From Sialis fuliginosa (lineage: Eukaryota; Arthropoda; Insecta; Megaloptera; Sialidae), in assembly GCA_961205875.1 (NCBI GenBank), contig OY540812.1, positions 12,586,001 through 12,650,000 of the forward strand: DNA of 64,000 nt. Direction: 5' to 3'. The translations under genes and the position numbers were made by a program. Of this stretch, positions 36,746-47,836 are shown piece by piece. The notes beneath the pieces are model-generated. The model saw nothing but the letters and a program-made list of their open reading frames with translations. It made no database searches and was not told the DNA's origin. Every line of letters starts with the position of its first letter. Position 1 is the first letter of the stretch.

Positions 36746-37645
36746 ATATATGTAGAAAGTACGTACCCATCCATACATTTTTTAAATTAAATTTATATTT
36801 ACCTTTATTTAATTAATAAGTAATTACTGATTATATTTTTTTGTCGTTACAATTTTAGCCTATATTGTCATATATTCGATAACAGCCCCCCCTCCTAAAT
36901 ATTAAGAAGTAGTATAATACTACTGAAAATTTAAATAAAAGTTTGAAGTTCATCGTCAGTATCAAAGTAAAATAAACTACATTTCATTTTGTTATTTTTT
37001 ATTTCACTCATACGGTCTTATTATGAATAAAGTCAATTATAAATAAAAATGTTTGTTTGAGGACTTTCTGCCACCCTGTAAAGTTGTGTTATGTTATTTG
37101 ATTGAAGTTTTTAATGTTTCTTTGGATATCAACAGTTTATTAAATTCAAACATGCGACCTCTTTGATGTTACAAATTAATGAGTTTTAAATTTAGGCAAG
37201 TTTGTGGTAAATATAAAGTTTCACATAAAGCTTGTAAATGAACAAATTAGTTATTGCTTCGAATTTTCAAGTATCTTAACGCAAGTAGATTTTATATTGT
37301 AAGTATTTAGTTTCCATTTCATCGATATCACAAATTAAATACCTTTAAGTACCTACCTACCTATATACAAATGAAAATTGATGATGATAGATATTGATGT
37401 CAGATGAATGGTGACCTTTATCGACACTTCCTTCGCAAAAGAAAATATATCAAATAAATTTTTAATGCCCAATTATCAAAATTTATCGTTTAAAAAGTGT
37501 TTTTATTTTCTTAATGTATGTAGGTATGTGATGTTTATTTTAAAATTTGAAAAACTTTTATTTATTTATTTAATAGAATTTCAATCAATGTTTTTTTTCA
37601 TGTTTTATATTCATTATTTAGTGTGTGACTAACCTAGGGATTCAT
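36746..37645. other. Unannotated AT-rich stretch
   Basis: No supportable feature was found. The ORF at 37408-37632 has no recognisable content. Confidence 0.35.
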
Positions 37646-38000
37646 TTTTTAGGTTTCCGTAGAAGAAACTAGGAAACCTTATAGTTTCGCCATGTCCATC
37701 CTCAAAAATTTTAAGCCGATTAAGATGAAATGTGGTATACGGACGAAGACTGATAACACAAAAACAGAAATAATAAGATTTTTGAAAAAAAAAACTTTTT
37801 TTGGACCTCCATTCTATAGACTGAAAAATTAACTCACATTTTTTTTAGATAGTCTTAAAATGAAACAAAAAATATTAAATGACCTTTTGATTTTAACCCT
37901 TCAGTCACGATATATTTGCATTTAAATGTTGTTATCAGAGCGTCCCCCCACCCTAATTTCTAAACTATCTATTCAAAAAATCTGAAAAAAATTATAACGA
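37646..38000. repeat. Degenerate TTCCGT-type insect repeat
   Basis: GGTTTCCGTAGAAGAAACTA followed by CCTTATAGTTTCGCCATGTC resembles a repeat widespread in insect genomes, in which a TTCCGT start is followed by a CCTTATAG and C(A/G)CCATGTCTGTC-like region. The assignment is from memory of the pattern and boundaries are uncertain. Confidence 0.35.
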
Positions 38001-38329
38001 ACACTGTAGCTAGAATAGTTTATAAATTTTTTTAAATAACTCTTGTTTATAAATCGTAATGATTACGGACACCTACCCGTTTTATTATTTTATTTTGAAT
38101 TTCTTTATAACAAGTCATTCATTCTATAATATTTTGAAATTCATATAATTTTTGTAAATATTTTCACACCAATAAAGTTGAACCAGTTATACTGAACATT
38201 AACTTTACATAATTTTTTCGTACCTGTAGGCTGTAATTTTACTGTTCATTTAATGTACAAACTTTATTACGAGAAAATAAAATCGCTCTCGAAATGACCG
38301 CTGTATACAAATGAAAAAAACCACAAAAT

Positions 38330-38470
38330 GCCAATTTACAACGAGGTACTTCAACTGTTAAGGACTTAAAAACGTACAAGTTTAGTTTCTCCTCGTGGCA
38401 ATTAACCCGCGCGGCAATGAAAACTTAAGGATTCAAGACAGCAAACGAACATTTTAAAGATAATCTATTT
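38330..38470. other. GC-balanced non-coding block
   Basis: It includes TTCTCCTCGTGGCAATTAAC and CGCGCGGCAATG in AT-rich surroundings with no open frame. It may be a regulatory element; unproven. Confidence 0.15.
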
Positions 38471-39006
38471 GCTTCTGTAGATATTTTTGAACTTGTGTTT
38501 ATATAAATTGTACAATAAAAATAAGATATCAGTAATAATTGTAAATGAAAACAACACTTCATTTTTTCGAATGTTTAATTTTTATAGTTGGTTTCTGCGT
38601 TTGAAAGCAGACTAAGTAACGATTGAATAAATGATATGAAGAACATACGTAATAGAAAATACATTTTTTTTTAAATATCAACATTGTAACATTTTGAAAT
38701 GAAATTTTTGCATGTTGAATGAAACAAAAGTAAAATATTGCATACTACAAAGATTTTAAAAAAAATTTAATGTAGGGTAAAGTGAGTTAAATGCAAATTC
38801 TGTATAATAATAAACAGTTTTCCATCTCTTGAAAGTTTTAAATATTTTATTTTATTTATTTTAAAGTTCCCAATAAAAAAATTTATTTAAAATTGTGAAT
38901 TTTATTTCTGTAGCTACTAATTAAATATAATTCACTAGTAAATGGTACTGCAGTTTATTGTTTTATTTTTTTAACTTTTGATACATGAGATGTTTTGTAT
39001 TCTATC

Positions 39007-39685
39007 CAGAGCCGGCCTTTGCGATTTTTTTTGACGCCCCCCCACCCCCCTCCACCGCCACAGTGACGATCATTAAAAATTATCCGCACAAAAAAAAAAA
39101 AAAAGCGTGAGAAAATTATCTTGTTATTAATTCATTAGTGTAATATAATAATATAATATAACATATAATTGATAAATAATATATAATATAACTAAAATTA
39201 TATAAAAGATTTCTTCCTGGCTTTCATATCTGCAAAATTATCGATTGCTGTCTCAAAATTGAGGTTTGCTACAACCTTATTTTCAATTGAAAGAATAGCC
39301 AAATTATTCAACCTATCTTCTATCATAGCCGATTGCAAATAAGTTTTTATGAATTATTTTAATTTACTAAAACTTCTTTCACCACTAGCTACACTAACCG
39401 GAATTGTTACAAGAATTAGCAAAGCCACCCACAGATTTGGCACTGTGCTTTTCAAGTTTTGTAAAAAAATGTTTAATAAATAATTTATTTTTGATATTAA
39501 GCATTTTATTAAGTAAAATGAATTATTTTGCAGAAAAAATCAAAACTATTATTCAAAATATATATATAGCTTAAATTTGGCGCCCTAGAACAGAACATAG
39601 AAAAAAAGTTTAAAATAATTGGCGCCCCCACGAAATTAGCGCCCCAGGCTGTCGCCTGGGTCGCCTGGCCGTTCGGCCGGCCCTG
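39007..39685. mobile_element. hAT derivative, copy 1 (intact ends)
   Basis: It has both termini, CAGAGCCGGCC and GGCCGGCCCTG. Only its left flank carries ATTCTATC; the right flank is a T-run. It carries a C-rich run near the left end and a relic of the transposase C-terminus. It is nearly identical to copy 2. Confidence 0.85.
39198..39467 (-). pseudogene. hAT transposase C-terminal (hATC) relic, copy 1
   Basis: The minus strand reads LKSTVPNLWVALLILVTIPV then SVASGERSFSKLK, a stop, then FIKTYLQSAMIEDRLNNLAI and LSIENK, ending MKARKKSFI and TAA. The SVASGERSFSKLK plus downstream LAILSIE pattern marks the hAT dimerisation domain of TTF-finger/ZMYM1-like transposases. The in-frame stop after SKLK and the absence of the catalytic N-terminal part make it non-functional. 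It would be the 3' end of an ancestral autonomous gene. Confidence 0.85.
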
Positions 39686-40271
39686 TTTTTTTTTTACTTA
39701 TCCAAGTATTAAACCAATCTATAGATTCTAATAAATTGAAAATTTATCAATAATGATGAACGGATGGCATATTAAAAAAAATATATTGTTACATTCATCA
39801 GAGTAACCGTTTTTTTAAATTAGAGCGAATTGTCGCTGAAGAAGTATCGACTATCGTCTAATTTTTATAATACGCGTGATTTTGCTAATTAACTTTTTGT
39901 ATAGTGTTTACCAGGTATGTACATTGTGATTCATATTATTTATTTGATTTTTTTGTTTCGGTTCTGATATTTATGTAATGGTTTTTATTTGTTAACGTAT
40001 GTTTACATCATGCACTTGTCGAAAGAGCAATAAAACTAAGTTTTGTTAACGAATGTACATATCCTCATTGTTTATAGTTAATAATAATTATATAATTTAT
40101 AAAAATATAATTTTAATAATAAAAAAAAGGTAATATTATTCTCTCCATTATATAACAAGTGATTTTTTTTAACGTAATAACTGAAATCAGATGTTTACTC
40201 TTGTAAATTTTTGAATTAACGAATTATTTTTGAATTAAGAAAAAATGTTTTAAATAAAAAATGTCGAGTAT
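39686..40271. other. Unique AT-rich spacer inside the composite
   Basis: No homology to other parts of the window was noticed. It starts with a T-run directly against the hAT terminus. Confidence 0.4.
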
Positions 40272-40525
40272 GTTATTATCTATAATTTATTCCCTATACA
40301 TTTTTTTCCAACATTTATAATTTAGCCAGAAAGAAATTTTTTATGTAATTATTTAGATTCACCTACACTGTTCACTATCAGTATTACGTATAAGAAAGTC
40401 CCATGGTACCTATGGCAAACAAGCACACTGTTTAATCTCTGTACTACGTATAAGAAAGTCCCATGACACTCATGGCAGATATTTCTCCTCTGTTATGAAC
40501 CATTTGAATTATAATAAAACTGCAT
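40272..40525. repeat. Dispersed repeat with duplicated ACGTATAAGAAAGTCCC motif
   Basis: It is the reverse complement of 28615-28795, but with an extra ~60 bp tandem duplication (about 40372-40432 and 40433-40490). Each duplicate holds ACACTGTT and TACGTATAAGAAAGTCCCAT. The motif also appears at 28922-28945. Confidence 0.6.
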
Positions 40526-40664
40526 GACGTTAACATTTGTTTACAAAGTCAAAAAAATGAAATAAACTTTTATTTTCAAAAAAAGATTTTTTTTACTATT
40601 TTTCCCTTAAATCTAGCCTACTTCTGCTTCAAAAAATTAATATTTCGTTAAAATAAAAAAAATC

Positions 40665-40681
40665 ATGCAATTAAGGGTTAA
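40665..40681. repeat. TTAA-adjacent inverted motif, left of array
   Basis: ATGCAATTAAGGGTTAA is the inverted counterpart of the motif right of the array. CCCTTTAATTGC next to TTAA looks like a piggyBac-type terminus, here oriented as the right end of an element lying to the left. Confidence 0.4.
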
Positions 40682-43600
40682 AGATAATAGTGTAAGCTAC
40701 ATTTAAAAAAAAACTGGAGTCTCCTCGATCGCGCCAAGTTGAGATATTAACTATTCAATTTACTTCTTTGTTAGCGTATGAGTTTTAGTTTGTTTTTTTA
40801 GTTTTAACTTGTTTTTAAAAAGGGAAGGAGCACGCGAAGGTCTTTAAGTGCGTGATGCTCTTAAAGATAATAGTGTAAGCTACATTTTAAAAAAAACTGG
40901 AGTCTCCTCGATTGCACCAAGCTGAGATATTAACTATTCAATTTACTTCTTTGTTAGCGTATGAGTTTTAATTTGTTTTTTTAGTTTTAACTTGTTTTAA
41001 AAAAGGGAAGGAGCACGCGAAGGTCTTTAAGTGCGTGATGCTCTTAAAGATAATAGTGTAAGCTACATTTAAAAAAAAAACTGGAGTCTCTTCGATCGCG
41101 CCAAGCTGAGATATTAACTATTCAATTTACTTCTTTGTTAGCGTATGAGTTTTAATTTGTTTTTTTAGTTTTAACTTGTTTTTAAAAAGGGAAGGAGCAC
41201 GCGAAGGTCTTTAAGTGGGTGATGCTCTTAAAGATAATAGTGTAAGCTACATTTTAAAAAAAACTGGAGTCTCTTCGATCGCGCCAAGCTGAGATATTAA
41301 CTATTCAATTTACTTCTTTGTTAGCGTATGAGTTTTAATTTGTTTTTTTAGTTTTAACTTGTTTTTAAAAAGGGAAGGAGCACGCGAAGGTCTTTAAGTG
41401 CGTGATGCTCTTAAAGATAATAGTGTAAGCTACATTTAAAAAAAAAACTGGAGTCTCTTCGATCGCGCCAAGCTGAGATATTAACTATTCAATTTACTTC
41501 TTTGTTAGCGTATGAGTTTTAATTTGTTTTTTTAGTTTTAACTTGTTTTTAAAAAGGGAAGGAGCACGCGAAGGTCTTTAAGTGCGTGATGCTCTTAAAG
41601 ATAATAGTGTAAGCTACATTTAAAAAAAAAGCTGGAGTCTCTTCGATCGCGCCAAGCTGAGATATTAACTATTCAATTTACTTCTTTGTTAGCGTATGAG
41701 TTTTAATTTGTTTTTTTAGTTTTAACTTGTTTTTAAAAAGGGAAGGAGCACGCGAAGGTCTTTAAGTGCGTGATGCTCTTAAAGATAATAGTGTAAGCTA
41801 CATTTAAAAAAAAAACTGGAGTCTCTTCGATTGCGCCAAGCTGAGATATTAACTATTCAATTTACTTCTTTGTTAGCGTATGAGTTTTAATTTGTTTTTT
41901 TAGTTTTAACTTGTTTTTAAAAAGGGAAGGAGCACGCGAAGGTCTTTAAGTGCGTGATGCTCTTAAAGATAATAGTGTAAGCTACATTTTAAAAAAAAAC
42001 TGGAGTCTCTTCGATCGCGCCAAGCTGAGATATTAACTATTCAATTTACTTCTTTGTTAGCGTATGAGTTTTAATTTGTTTTTTTTTAGTTTTAACTTGT
42101 TTTTAAAAAGGGAAGGAGCACGCGAAGGTCTTTAAGTGCGTGATGCTCTTAAAGATAATAGTGTAAGCTACATTTTAAAAAAAAACTGGAGTCTCTTCGA
42201 TCGCGCCAAGCTGAGATATTAACTATTCAATTTACTTCTTTGTTAGCGTTTGAGTTTTAATTTGTTTTTTTAGTTTTAACTTGTTTTTAAAAAGGGAAGG
42301 AGCACGCGAAGGTCTTTAAGTGCGTGATGCTCTTAAAGATAATAGTGTAAGCTACATTTTAAAAAAAAACTGGAGTCTCTTCGATCGCGCCAAGCTGAGA
42401 TATTAACTATTCAATTTACTTCTTTGTTAGCGTATGAGTTTTAATTTGTTTTTTTAGTTTTAACTTGATTTTAAAAAGGGAAGGAGCACGCGAAGGTCTT
42501 TAAGTGCGTGATGCTCTTAAAGATAATAGTGTAAGCTACATTTAAAAAAAAAACTGGAGCCTCTTCGATCGCGCCAAGCTGAGATATTAACTATTCAATT
42601 TACTTCTTTGTTAGCGTATGAGTTTTAATTTGTTTTTTTAGTTTTAACTTGTTTTTAAAAAGGGAAGGAGCACGCGAAGGTCTTTAAGTGCGTGATGCTC
42701 TTAAAGATAATAGTGTAAGCTACATTTAAAAAAAAAAACTGGAGTCTCTTCGATCGCGCTAAGCTGAGATATTAACTATTCAATTTACTTCTTTGTTAGC
42801 GTATGAGTTTTAATTTGTTTTTTTAGTTTTAACTTGTTTTTAAAAAGGGAAGGAGCACGCGAAGGTCTTTAAGTGCGTGATGCTCTTAAAGATAATAGTG
42901 TAAGCTACATTTTAAAAAAAAAGTGGAGTCTCCTCGATCGCGCCAAGCTGAGATATTAACTATTCAATTTACTTCTTTGTTAGCGTATGAGTTTTAATTT
43001 GTTTTTTTAGTTTTAACTTGTTTTTAAAAAGGGAAGGAGCACGCGAAGGTCTTTAAGTGCGTGATGCTCTTAAAGATAATAGTGTAAGCTACATTTAAAA
43101 AAAAAACTGGAGTCTCTTCGATCGCGCCAAGCTGAGATATTAACTATTCAATTTACTTCTTTGTTAGCGTATGAGTTTTAATTTGTGTTTTTTAGTTTTA
43201 ACTTGTTTTTAAAAAGGGAAGGAGCACGCGAAGGTCTTTAAGTGCGTGATGCTCTTAAAGATAATAGTGTAAGCTACATTTTAAAAAAAAACTGGAGTCT
43301 CTTCGATCGCGCCAAGCTGAGATATTAACTATTCAATTTACTTCTTTGTTAGCGTATGAGTTTTAATTTGTTTTTTTAGTTTTAACTTGTTTTTAAAAAG
43401 GGAAGGAGCACGCGAAGGTCTTTAAGTGCGTGATGCTCTTAAAGATAATAGTGTAAGCTACATTTAAAAAAAAAACTGGAGTCTCTTCGATCGCGCCAAG
43501 CTGAGATATTAACTATTCAATTTACTTCTTTGTTAGCGTATGAGTTTTAATTTGTTTTTTTAGTTTTAACTTGTTTTTAAAAAGGGAAGGAGCACGCGAA

Positions 43601-45101
43601 GGTCTTTAAGTGCGTGATGCTCTTAAAGATAATAGTGTAAGCTACATTTAAAAAAAAAAACTGGAGTCTCTTCGATCGCGCCAAGCTGAGATATTAACTA
43701 TTCAATTTACTTCTTTGTTAGCGTATGAGTTTTAATTTGTTTTTTTAGTTTTAACTTGTTTTTAAAAAGGGAAGGAGCACGCGAAGGTCTTTAAGTGCGT
43801 GATGCTCTTAAAGATAATAGTGTAAGCTACATTTAAAAAAAAAACTGGAGTCTCTTCGATCGCGCCAAGCTGAGATATTAACTATTCAATTTACTTCTTT
43901 GTTAGCGTATGAGTTTTAATTTGTTTTTTTAGTTTTAACTTGTTTTTAAAAAGGGAAGGAGCACGCGAAGGTCTTTAAGTGCGTGATGCTCTTAAAGATA
44001 ATAGTGTAAGCTACATTTAAAAAAAAAACTGGAGTCTCTTCGATCGCGCCAAGCTGAGATATTAACTATTCAATTTAGTTCTTTGTTAGCGTATGAGTTT
44101 TAATTTGTTTTTTTAGTTTTAACTTGATTTTAAAAAGGGAAGGAGCACGCGAAGGTCTTTAAGTGCGTGATGCTCTTAAAGATAATAGTGTAAGCTACAT
44201 TTAAAAAAAAACTGGAGTCTCTTCGATCGCGCCAAGCTGAGATATTAACTATTCAATTTACTTCTTTGTTAGCGTATGAGTTTTAATTTGTTTTTTTAGT
44301 TTTAACTTGTTTTTAAAAAGGGAAGGAGCACGCGAAGGTCTTTAAGTGCGTGATGCTCTTAAAGATAATAGTGTAAGCTACATTTAAAAAAAAAAACTGG
44401 AGTCTCTTCGATCGCGCCAAGCTGAGATATTAACTATTCAATTTACTTCTTTGTTAGCGTATGAGTTTTAATTTGTTTTTTTAGTTTTAACTTGTTTTTA
44501 AAAAGGGAAGGAGCACGCGAAGGTCTTTAAGTGCGTGATGCTCTTAAAGATAATAGTGTAAGCTACATTTAAAAAAAAAACTGGAGTCTCTTCGATCGCG
44601 CCAAGCTGAGATATTAACTATTCAATTTACTTCTTTGTTAGCGTATGAGTTTTAATTTGTTTTTTTAGTTTTAACTTGTTTTTAAAAAGGGAAGGAGCAC
44701 GCGAAGGTCTTTAAGTGCGTGATGCTCTTAAAGATAATAGTGTAAGCTACATTTTAAAAAAAAACTGGAGTCTCTTCGATCGCGCCAAGCTGAGATATTA
44801 ACTATTCAATTTACTTCTTTGTTAGCGTATGAGTTTTAATTTGTTTTTTTTTAGTTTTAACTTGTTTTTAAAAAGGGAAGGAGCACGCGAAGGTCTTTAA
44901 GTGCGTGATGCTCTTAAAGATAATAGTGTAAGCTACATTTAAAAAAAAAACTGGAGTCTCCTCGATCGCACCAAGCTGAGATATTAACTATTCAATTTAC
45001 TTCTTTGTTAGCGTATGAGTTTTTATTTGTTTTTTTAGTTTTAACTTGTTTTTAAAAAGGGAAGTAGCACGCGAAGGTCTTTAAGTGCGTGATGCTCTTA
45101 A
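40678..45101 (+). repeat. Satellite array, 24 units of ~184 bp
   Basis: Counting successive GATAATAGTG starts gives 24 units with periods of 183-186 bp (mostly 184); length changes lie in A and T runs. Array and units are bounded by TTAA. Each unit has GGAGTCTC(C/T)TCGATCGCG, CCAAGCTGAGATATTAAC, and a closing imperfect hairpin GAGCACGCG...GCGTGATGCTC. Units are nearly identical. Edge units carry variants: units 2 and 24 have GCACCAAG where the core has GCGCCAAG, and GCACCAAG is also the state in the hAT at 15.8 kb. The pattern is that of core homogenisation with older edges. There is no coding potential. Confidence 0.95.
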
Positions 45102-45115
45102 CCCTTTAATTGCAT
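45098..45115. repeat. TTAA-adjacent inverted motif, right of array
   Basis: TTAACCCTTTAATTGCAT mirrors the motif at 40665-40681. It resembles a piggyBac-type left terminus pointing away from the array. Confidence 0.4.
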
Positions 45116-45180
45116 CTTGTTAACATTCGTGAACAATGTTTTCAGAGGTATCTATTAGCAAAAATGTACAATATTTTTTA

Positions 45181-45862
45181 GCCTTTGCGATTCTGGCGCC
45201 CCAGGCGAGATTTCTTTTGACGCCCCCCCCCTTTCCATCGCCACAGTGACGATCATTAAAAATTATCCGCACAAAAAAAAAAGCGTGAGAAAATTATCTT
45301 GTTATTAATTCATTAGTGTAATATAATAATATAATATAACATATAATTGATAAATAATATATAATATAACTAAAATTATATAAAAGATTTCTTCCTGGCT
45401 TTCATATCTGCAAAATTATCGATTGCTGTCTCAAAATTGAGGTTTGCTACAACCTTATTTTCAATTGAAAGAATAGCCAAATTATTCAACCTATCTTCTA
45501 TCATAGCCGATTGCAAATAAGTTTTTATGAATTATTTTAATTTACTAAAACTTCTTTCACCACTAGCTACACTAACCGGAATTCTTACAAGAATTAGCAA
45601 AGCCACCCACAGATTTGGCACTGTGCTTTTCAAGTTTTGTAAAAAATTTTTAATAAATAATTTATTTTTGATATTAAGCATTTTATTAAGTAAAATGAAT
45701 TATTTTGCAGAAAAAATCAAAACTATTATTCAAAATATATATATAGCTTAAATTTGGCGCCCTAGAACAGAACATAGAAAAAAAGTTTAAAATAATTGGC
45801 GCCCCCACGAAATTAGCGCCCCAGGCTGTCGCCTGGGTCGCCTGACCGTTCGGCCGGCCCTG
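45181..45862. mobile_element. hAT derivative, copy 2 (left end truncated)
   Basis: It lacks the first 8 bases of the terminus (CAGAGCCG) and starts GCCTTTGCGATT. Near its left end it keeps an extra CTGGCGCCCCAGGCGAG block that copy 1 lacks. From there to GGCCGGCCCTG it is almost base-for-base identical to copy 1. Its right flank carries ATTCTATC. Confidence 0.85.
45376..45645 (-). pseudogene. hATC relic, copy 2
   Basis: The same hATC-domain relic as in copy 1, including the same stop after SKLK. One difference is Arg for Thr in ILV(T/R)IPV. The plus-strand ORF at 45527-45751 is its antisense shadow. Confidence 0.82.
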
Positions 45863-46260
45863 ATTCTATCATTGGTCGATGTGCAAATATATTTTTATTG
45901 TTGTACTAGCCTCGAATAGCTGTCACTCTATTTTCATATATTTAGAAACTCTAAAAATAACCGTGTAAGTGTTACGATAGTTTTATAGAAGGAAGTTTGC
46001 ATTTATTTCACTTTACCCTAAATTTTTTCTAATAAATGCTTTAGAATTCAGATAGTATCCGCAGTTGAAATACACATTTAAACTCTACAATTCAACAAAC
46101 TCTTCTATTTCAACAAAAACTATTTAAAATCAATAAAATCATACATGATACATATTCAATTAAAATGCAAATATTATTTATATCTTACAGATAATAATCC
46201 GTAACAAATGCACATTCTAAACCGATCGGTAGGATTTCAGAAAGTAGCAGGAACAAGTCC

Positions 46261-46480
46261 AATTAGTGCCTGGAATACATCAGTCCAACAGCGCGTCCGC
46301 GTCGTATCCACCCCATACGGACCAGAATAGGGCTTACGTAAGCGACAGTCGTACGTCTGGATTTGTCCGGCGGTAAATCCTCCGCACACTCGCTCCCCGT
46401 CTTGTTTGGCGATGCAATGCGTGCACTGTGCAGACGGTGCATTGTAAAAACGTCACTTATTAGCATTTGCATCAGGTAAC
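46261..46480. promoter_or_regulatory. CpG-rich patch
   Basis: GC-rich, CpG-rich block with CAACAGCGCGTCCGCGTCG and a palindromic CTTACGTAAG. The 69-residue minus-strand frame across it is unrecognised. It may be a promoter or exon, but is unproven. Confidence 0.2.
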
Positions 46481-46482
46481 AA

Positions 46483-47836
46483 CAGTGGCGGGGCTGAGAA
46501 GATTTTCTGGAGGCGATGTCATTTTATTTACATATATTTTTGGTGTAAAATTATATAAAAAAAAATATATTCCTCTTGGCATATGTTTTCAATATTATTT
46601 AGAGAAGCAAGGCTAGTTGTTTATTTTGCCATTTGGTACGCATCATAATATTTACTTCTTTTAGTAAAAAAATGTATTTCTCTAATTCATAATACATTGA
46701 TTTACATATAGTACATATATTTGTTATCTTAGCCGGCACTTTATAGAAGTTATTATACCTTAAAGTACAGAAATGTTCTAGTATATCTCCTATTTTCGTT
46801 TTACATTGCAGCTTCAGTGAATATAGTTTACTCTTGCAACAATGTGACTACCAGCAATAAAACTGTTCCTTATAAACGTTGCTTGAGTGTATGGACAAAA
46901 AGTTTCTCACTGTTCTCTTGCTACTTACTATAGTTGCTCTAGTTCAGTAGTCTTCATATTGAATAAACGTGGGGGCTACTTTTAAAACTTATCTAGTGAT
47001 GAGTCATACAATTTCTACATACTATTAGAACTTTTAGAAAAAGAAAAAATAATATTAGATTTCCAGTTATTGGTAACCCGTAACTGAGAGTTTTGTAACT
47101 GCTACTCTAGCTTATTGTGTTGTTACAGTGTTATCTGATCTACCATTAGCTGTAAATATTTCAATAAAAATAAATGTATCTATATACTAGACTTGCTAAT
47201 AAAACATGAAAAACAGATTATGAGAATGTATCTTTCGATGTTCTAGTATAAATATAAGATATTGGCGTTCGTTTATCTATAGTATTTTATATATACGGTT
47301 TATATTTTGATCAAATTACCTATACATTTTATGTAGAAAAATGAGCTAAGATACACGGCGTATGCTATTAGAATTCCGTCGGTAGGTACTGCGTACGTGG
47401 ATACTAAATATTTCACTATTTTATTTGAAAAAATATATATTTTTAAATTTTTCCGAAATTTGAATGATATTGTTGAGGTATTTTTCGTTGAAAATATCAC
47501 CAAAGGCCTGTTAACATTTTTAATTTATAAGAGGGAGGCGGATGAAGCGACTGTTTTGAGCCTTTTGCTGACAGCATTTTTGAGTTCTATTGATTAAAAA
47601 GAGTTTTATCCTAACTAACTTTAGTTCAATGGTAGCTCCTCGAATTTTTTCCAAAATATTTATAACAATATCTAGGGGGTGATAACTTTATACGTTTAGA
47701 TAAAATTTCAAATATTTCCGACATATTTTAGTCAGATGGACGACAAAGTGATATTAATAGGGTCCGGTCGTAATATTGCGAGATTTAATTTAAGAAAAAG
47801 TGAATCCTCAAATATTCCTTCCTAGATCCGCTACTG
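46483..47836. mobile_element. Possible hAT pair of ends, no TSD
   Basis: CAGTGGCGGGGCTGAG at the left and AGATCCGCTACTG at the right are hAT-style diverged inverted ends. The flanking 8-mers do not match, so these may be ends of two different elements. Confidence 0.25.

Larger units (their letters stand above)
39007..45862. mobile_element. Composite hAT-ended structure with satellite core, TSD ATTCTATC
   Basis: The left end CAGAGCCGGCC is preceded by ATTCTATC (38999-39006). The right end GGCCGGCCCTG is followed by ATTCTATC (45863-45870). Inside are two direct hAT-derivative copies (39007-39685 and 45181-45862) around 5.5 kb containing a dispersed repeat, two outward-mirrored TTAA-adjacent motifs and a 24-unit satellite. 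The inner flanks of the two copies are unrelated to the duplication (T-rich on both sides). Either the whole unit moved as one hAT, or a resident hAT acquired the interior by recombination. An assembly artefact in the array is possible but would not create the outer duplication. Confidence 0.8.
38775..46018. mobile_element. TA-flanked inverted-end element hosting the composite hAT
   Basis: The outermost layer has ends GGGTAAAGTGAGTTAAATGC and the complement of GCATTTATTTCACTTTACCC. They match over about 25 bp with few differences, and TA flanks both sides (38773-38774, 46019-46020). This is the Tc1/mariner-type signature. Without the hAT composite and one duplication it would be about 380 bp, a normal MITE size. 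No transposase is encoded. Confidence 0.6.

Noticed and set aside
40678-45101. Regular repeats resembling a CRISPR array
   Set aside because: Units of ~184 bp are contiguous without unique spacers, in a eukaryotic context. This is a satellite.
45527-45751. 74-residue plus-strand ORF
   Set aside because: Antisense shadow of the hATC relic in hAT copy 2; copy 1 has the same sequence but no such frame.
46263-46472. 69-residue minus-strand ORF in a GC-rich patch
   Set aside because: High GC lowers stop frequency. No domain or splice support was visible.
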